Shown piece by piece: positions 60,375-64,000 of a DNA stretch of 64,000 bases (position 1 is its first letter; each line of letters begins with the position of its first letter). The position numbers and the translations under genes were made by a program. The stretch comes from Haemonchus contortus (Eukaryota; Nematoda; Chromadorea; Rhabditida; Trichostrongylidae), in contig LS997565.1 of assembly GCA_000469685.2 (NCBI GenBank), forward strand, positions 39,866,519 through 39,930,518. Reading direction: 5' to 3'. The notes beneath the pieces are model-generated. The model was not told the DNA's origin. It saw only the letters and a list, made by a program, of their open reading frames with translations, and did no database searches.

Positions 60375-60610
60375 AGGTGGTGCAAAGGTGGCAAGTGGGC
60401 TATCACACACCCATGGTCACTGGTTCGGATCCCGGGTAGATACCTGCCTCGACCGATCAAGCCTTTCATCTTCTTGGAGTCTGTCAACTGTTAACGGACT
60501 TTTCTTGGAGACGATAAAAAAAGCACTGGCTTGTCTGTCCTTCGGCTAGCCACTTCATTTCATTCTACGGGCCGAATATGATCTCCATACGCCGTATTGA
60601 TGGAAAGTGA
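60375..60610 (+). repeat. tRNA-derived SINE (U4 beta)
   Basis: Copy of the SINE at 32643-32880. Confidence 0.7.
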
Positions 60611-61809
60611 AACCAAATGGGCGATTTAATGTCTTAAATGGGTGGTTTGACAAAATGCATTCAGTGATCAACCTGCAAAGGAGTACGCAAATGACGGCAT
60701 GGCATCACCCGCTAATCAAAAAGCGCCTGAGCCTTCACTAGTCTTTCAACAAAGCGCGTGCACCTTAGTTGAACCCTAACCGTTTTCTTCGTCTCTCCAA
60801 ATTCTGGTATGACTTGAATAATCTATTGATGAGTGTAGCCGGGACAGATGCAAATAAACTTTCGAATCACAACGAATGCACCCAGATGAAAGGGCTCAAG
60901 ATGGTAAAGCTACATTATCGTCCTTGGTATGCTATTCGCGTCGTTTCCATCCAGGTCTCCCTTAATGAGTCGGATTACAATTTCATTTCATTCGTAGCTT
61001 GCACTATGACAGCGCTATGGCTATCGCTACCGTCAACGCGACTTTTACCAGCGTACTCGTATATGTTCCCCCACATCAATCTTCTCACGTGCAGTAGCTG
61101 CCTACAGTAAATGGCCGCAGGAGTCTCTATGTAAGGGGTGCACTAATACCGGTAACGGTAAGCGCATTCGAAAGACATTCAAGAAGTTATTGACTTGGGA
61201 TTCACAGCCACAAAAAAATTGCCTGTTGTCACTTCCAGGTGGAGCATCATTTTAGGGGAGAATTTTTGATTATATGACTGTTTAGATTTCAGACGAGTGA
61301 ATCCATTCGTTCGGCATGATGCGGAAGCCAAACTGAGAGGAAGATATTCCTAAAGAGGTAATTCTGACTATGTCCTAGGTAATTTCATCGTTCACTAACA
61401 AACGCTGACAGTGCTTGAACCATCCTAAAATAACAAATCAATAAGACATTCCATTTGATCTTATTACTATTATCAGACCATTTTCTCTGCTAAACGCTTC
61501 GTTTCGAAACCTTTCTGCGACTTCATAGACATCGGGTAAGTTGAAGGGGGGGGGGGGGTGATTTTGAAGAGCTTAGAGAAATCTATCGCAATTGTGAAAT
61601 TTGAGTGAGTTTGGTACTGTTCGAAAAGAACCGCCAATTGAGTTCTGGTCGGAGAACATTGACGCAGAAAACCCACCCCTTTCTTTCCTTAGGGTACAGT
61701 TTTTGAAAACAACGTCCGACGGAGTTTATGGTTTAAGGTTGCCGGACACCCCTACAGAGCCACAACGACTTCATTGGCTTTCTCATACATCATTGCTGTA
61801 AATCAAGTA

Positions 61810-64000
61810 TGTCCTGTTCAAAGCAGTGAAAGTAGACGCATATAGTCAACTACGTGCTGGTGATCACATCTATGCAGGAGCTCACGATTGATAGGTAATA
61901 ATTGCGACTCTATGGACTGTGAACTCAGGATTAGAGTTTTCGGATTGCGACGGAATCTTCTGCGGTCGCATATGGGCTATAGTTTCCGGCTGCCGGCTAC
62001 AGTTGTTATAGACCACGGCGGGTTGCGAGCTACTGTAGTGGGCACTGTAGCTGAACTTGGTACCCATCACTCAAAAACTGAAAAATTCATATAGAAGTTA
62101 GCAGGCCTTGCTGGGCATTGCAATTCTATTGAGGTGAACCCAGCGACACGTATAACTATATAGTAACATATTAAGTTTTTCGATTAGATCTGTGAAAAGT
62201 AGTACTTGGTATTACCCACAGGATTTCCTGTAGCACCACATTCGGTTTGGTAGTTGTGCTCAAGAAGCCTGACGAGACAGAAATGTCTGTTTAGGACAAT
62301 TTGCTTCCGTTTATTCGCTTCGTAATACACGCTATCATTCTCATGATCTGGAATCGAATCTCTCATAGATGTCCACCCAGGCCAAGCTAATATTCCTTAG
62401 CTACCTGAGCTACAGGATCAGCTAATGATAATGGTCTTGTCTAGGAGGATAAGAGAAGGACCTATACATTGATTAACCTCAGTAACTCACTGATTGGACT
62501 GGATTAGAGATAAGGCTATTTTTTTGCTTTAGTCGATCCAGTCTGAGGGGTGAGCCCATCATTCGACTTTCCTTCACTACAATCGTATTGGCGTATGGAA
62601 TGCTTCTGTGCCTATGCAATGACTCGCGGTGGCCAGCCTATAATCAAGTCAGTGTTTTGATTCTCCTAGACAAGTCTGGCACAAATTAATAAACCCTAGG
62701 AGGATGGAAGGCCTAGCCAGCCTAGGCGAACATCGATTCGCGATTTCAACCTGTACCATGCGTGTATGATAGTGCGCCAGTTCCGAGTAAAATACCACTT
62801 TCCTTATTCTATGGTTGCGCATTCGAAACGGCACCATGATTCTGAATGAAAGCCGAATGCCGAAGTTCATCTTAAAAACGGGATCGATTAAAACTAAAAA
62901 GCTATCTTTTTGAATTTTCCGATTACTCGATTAATACATAGGGTCCTGTTCGTAAATAGTTTGCGACCTAAATTGTTTTGCTTTCAGGATCCCCTGAAGT
63001 ACCGGTAACACCAGTTCCGTCCTATATGCAGGAAAGCTTCGAGACCATCCAAAGGTACAGTCGTTCACCTCGAACGTTTCTACCATTTAGATGACACTAT
63101 AAGCCACGTAAAAAACTCGTTCATGAAGTTTAGTGGAGCCAACCACTTGGAACGGCTTGAGTCGACATTAATATAAATTCGGCCCCACTCTCAGTCCCTT
63201 TCACATATGAGTACTTTCAGAAGACCGCCTGCTCTTAACAGAAGTCTCCGATCCATGACGATAACCGGAGAGGCTGGACGACGGTTTTGACTGACGTGGA
63301 AAATACTCTGTGGAATTTTACCATATATGTTTTATATGTATATGAAAGGTGTCTGTATACAGTTATACAGCTGACTGGCTTTTCGGTTAATGCGTGTCAC
63401 TGCAACTAATTTGATCATTTGCCAAGAGTTTGATGACCGAAATGTCCACATTGACTATTCATGAACACGATCTCTCACTATGTGCTCTTGTAATTTTCCA
63501 GTGTTTTCATCAGAATGCCTGAAAATGTCTTCAAAAAAAGATTTTCATGATTCTGTTGTCATTTCTTTAGTATACACAAAGTTCCAAAATTGCCTTGTTA
63601 AGAAAAAGCTTCTTGGAAGGCGCGTGTATGAAGCTTGGTAAAGAACGTCCTCAATTCGCACTGTTTTGGGTTCCAAAAAGGCGGGATAGCAAATATGTAA
63701 TATGTCGGTAATTAAGGGCAGGCAAATGTGGTGTAGTAGCAAGTGGTCAATTACCACAGCTCCATAGTCCCGTATCAAATCCTAGACCGGCATTCGCGCA
63801 TAACAAGGTCACTGGTTGGAATCCAGGATCGATATTCGCTTAAGCCATCCAAGCCTTCCGTCTCCCTCCAAGGTCGACGGGCGTTAGGAACGACTTTGAG
63901 TAATCGATTTGCCGCACGCGGCTGTCGCGGACCACTCATTCGCCGTTATTACAGCTCTAGCGTTCTTCATACAGCTCAATCGATATGTGATCATTATTTC
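61810..64000. repeat. Tandem unit U5 (start only)
   Basis: Copy of the U3 start, including the exon-15 remnant (about 61972-62062), SINE fragments (about 62330-62885), copine exon copy and SINE with its MITE-like insert (63730-64000, cut by the window end). Confidence 0.85.
62988..63335 (+). pseudogene. Copine 3' exon remnants (U5)
   Basis: The 67-nt exon copy at 62988-63054 is identical to that of U3 and of the gene itself, with intact splice sites. The last-exon copy follows at about 63207-63290. Confidence 0.85.

Larger units (their letters stand above)
49800..61810. repeat. Tandem unit U4
   Basis: The fourth unit. Its head (49.8-51.87 kb) resembles the U2 head at roughly nine in ten bases, with fully identical stretches (for example 50075-50340 against 23125-23390). 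From 51872 it is the near-identical copy of U2. Confidence 0.85.
51872..64000. repeat. Segmental duplication, copy 2 (partner 24140-36268)
   Basis: This repeats the U2-U3 sequence with single-base differences. It runs off the right end of the window still in register (64000 pairs with 36268), so the repeat period is 27.73 kb and the real length of copy 2 is unknown. Confidence 0.95.

Overview
The window is nuclear DNA of an animal, most likely a nematode. A rhabditid/strongylid (hookworm-like) species is my best guess, but this is inference. The signs are short introns with TTTCAG-type acceptors, a copine gene split into many small exons, mariner and Helitron elements, tRNA-derived SINEs, and an acceptor about 20 nt before the ATG of a small secreted-peptide gene, as expected for spliced-leader addition. 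There is no sign of bacterial organisation. Most open frames in the region are noise in repeats.

Layout. (1) Positions 1-12065 hold one clear conserved gene on the + strand: a copine (C2A, C2B, vWA/copine domain). I could follow 17 exons from 2851 to the stop at 12063-12065, about 607 codons with every splice phase compatible. A mariner sits in one intron, inside an older SINE. (2) From about 11.6 kb to the window end the sequence is a tandem array of five related units (U1 about 11.6-22.9 kb, U2 22.9-34.1, U3 34.1-49.8, U4 49.8-61.8, U5 61.8-end). Each begins with a copy of the last exons of the copine gene. (3) On top of this, U2+U3 has been duplicated again as U4+U5: 24140-36268 and 51872-64000 are almost identical at an offset of 27731-27732 bp, giving a higher-order repeat.

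What the units carry. Each of U1-U4 has, on the - strand, a small multi-exon gene (family A). It encodes a secreted cysteine-rich peptide of about 68-78 residues: a signal-peptide exon, one PAN/apple-like cysteine exon, and a tiny last exon. U3 and U4 look intact, U2 has an altered C-terminus, and U1 is frameshifted. A second, less certain small ORF family (B) and several conserved exon-like segments also lie on the - strand.

The units have been bombarded by mobile elements. Because the units are paralogues, empty sites can be read directly. They show non-autonomous Helitrons (TC...CTGG, GC hairpin 11 nt from the 3' end), a Tc1/mariner-type MITE with TA duplication, a 1.06 kb fold-back element with TTA duplication, a 776 bp element with TTAA duplication, a second mariner, and a degenerate APE-type LINE nested in a Helitron. 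A tRNA-derived SINE family occurs throughout.
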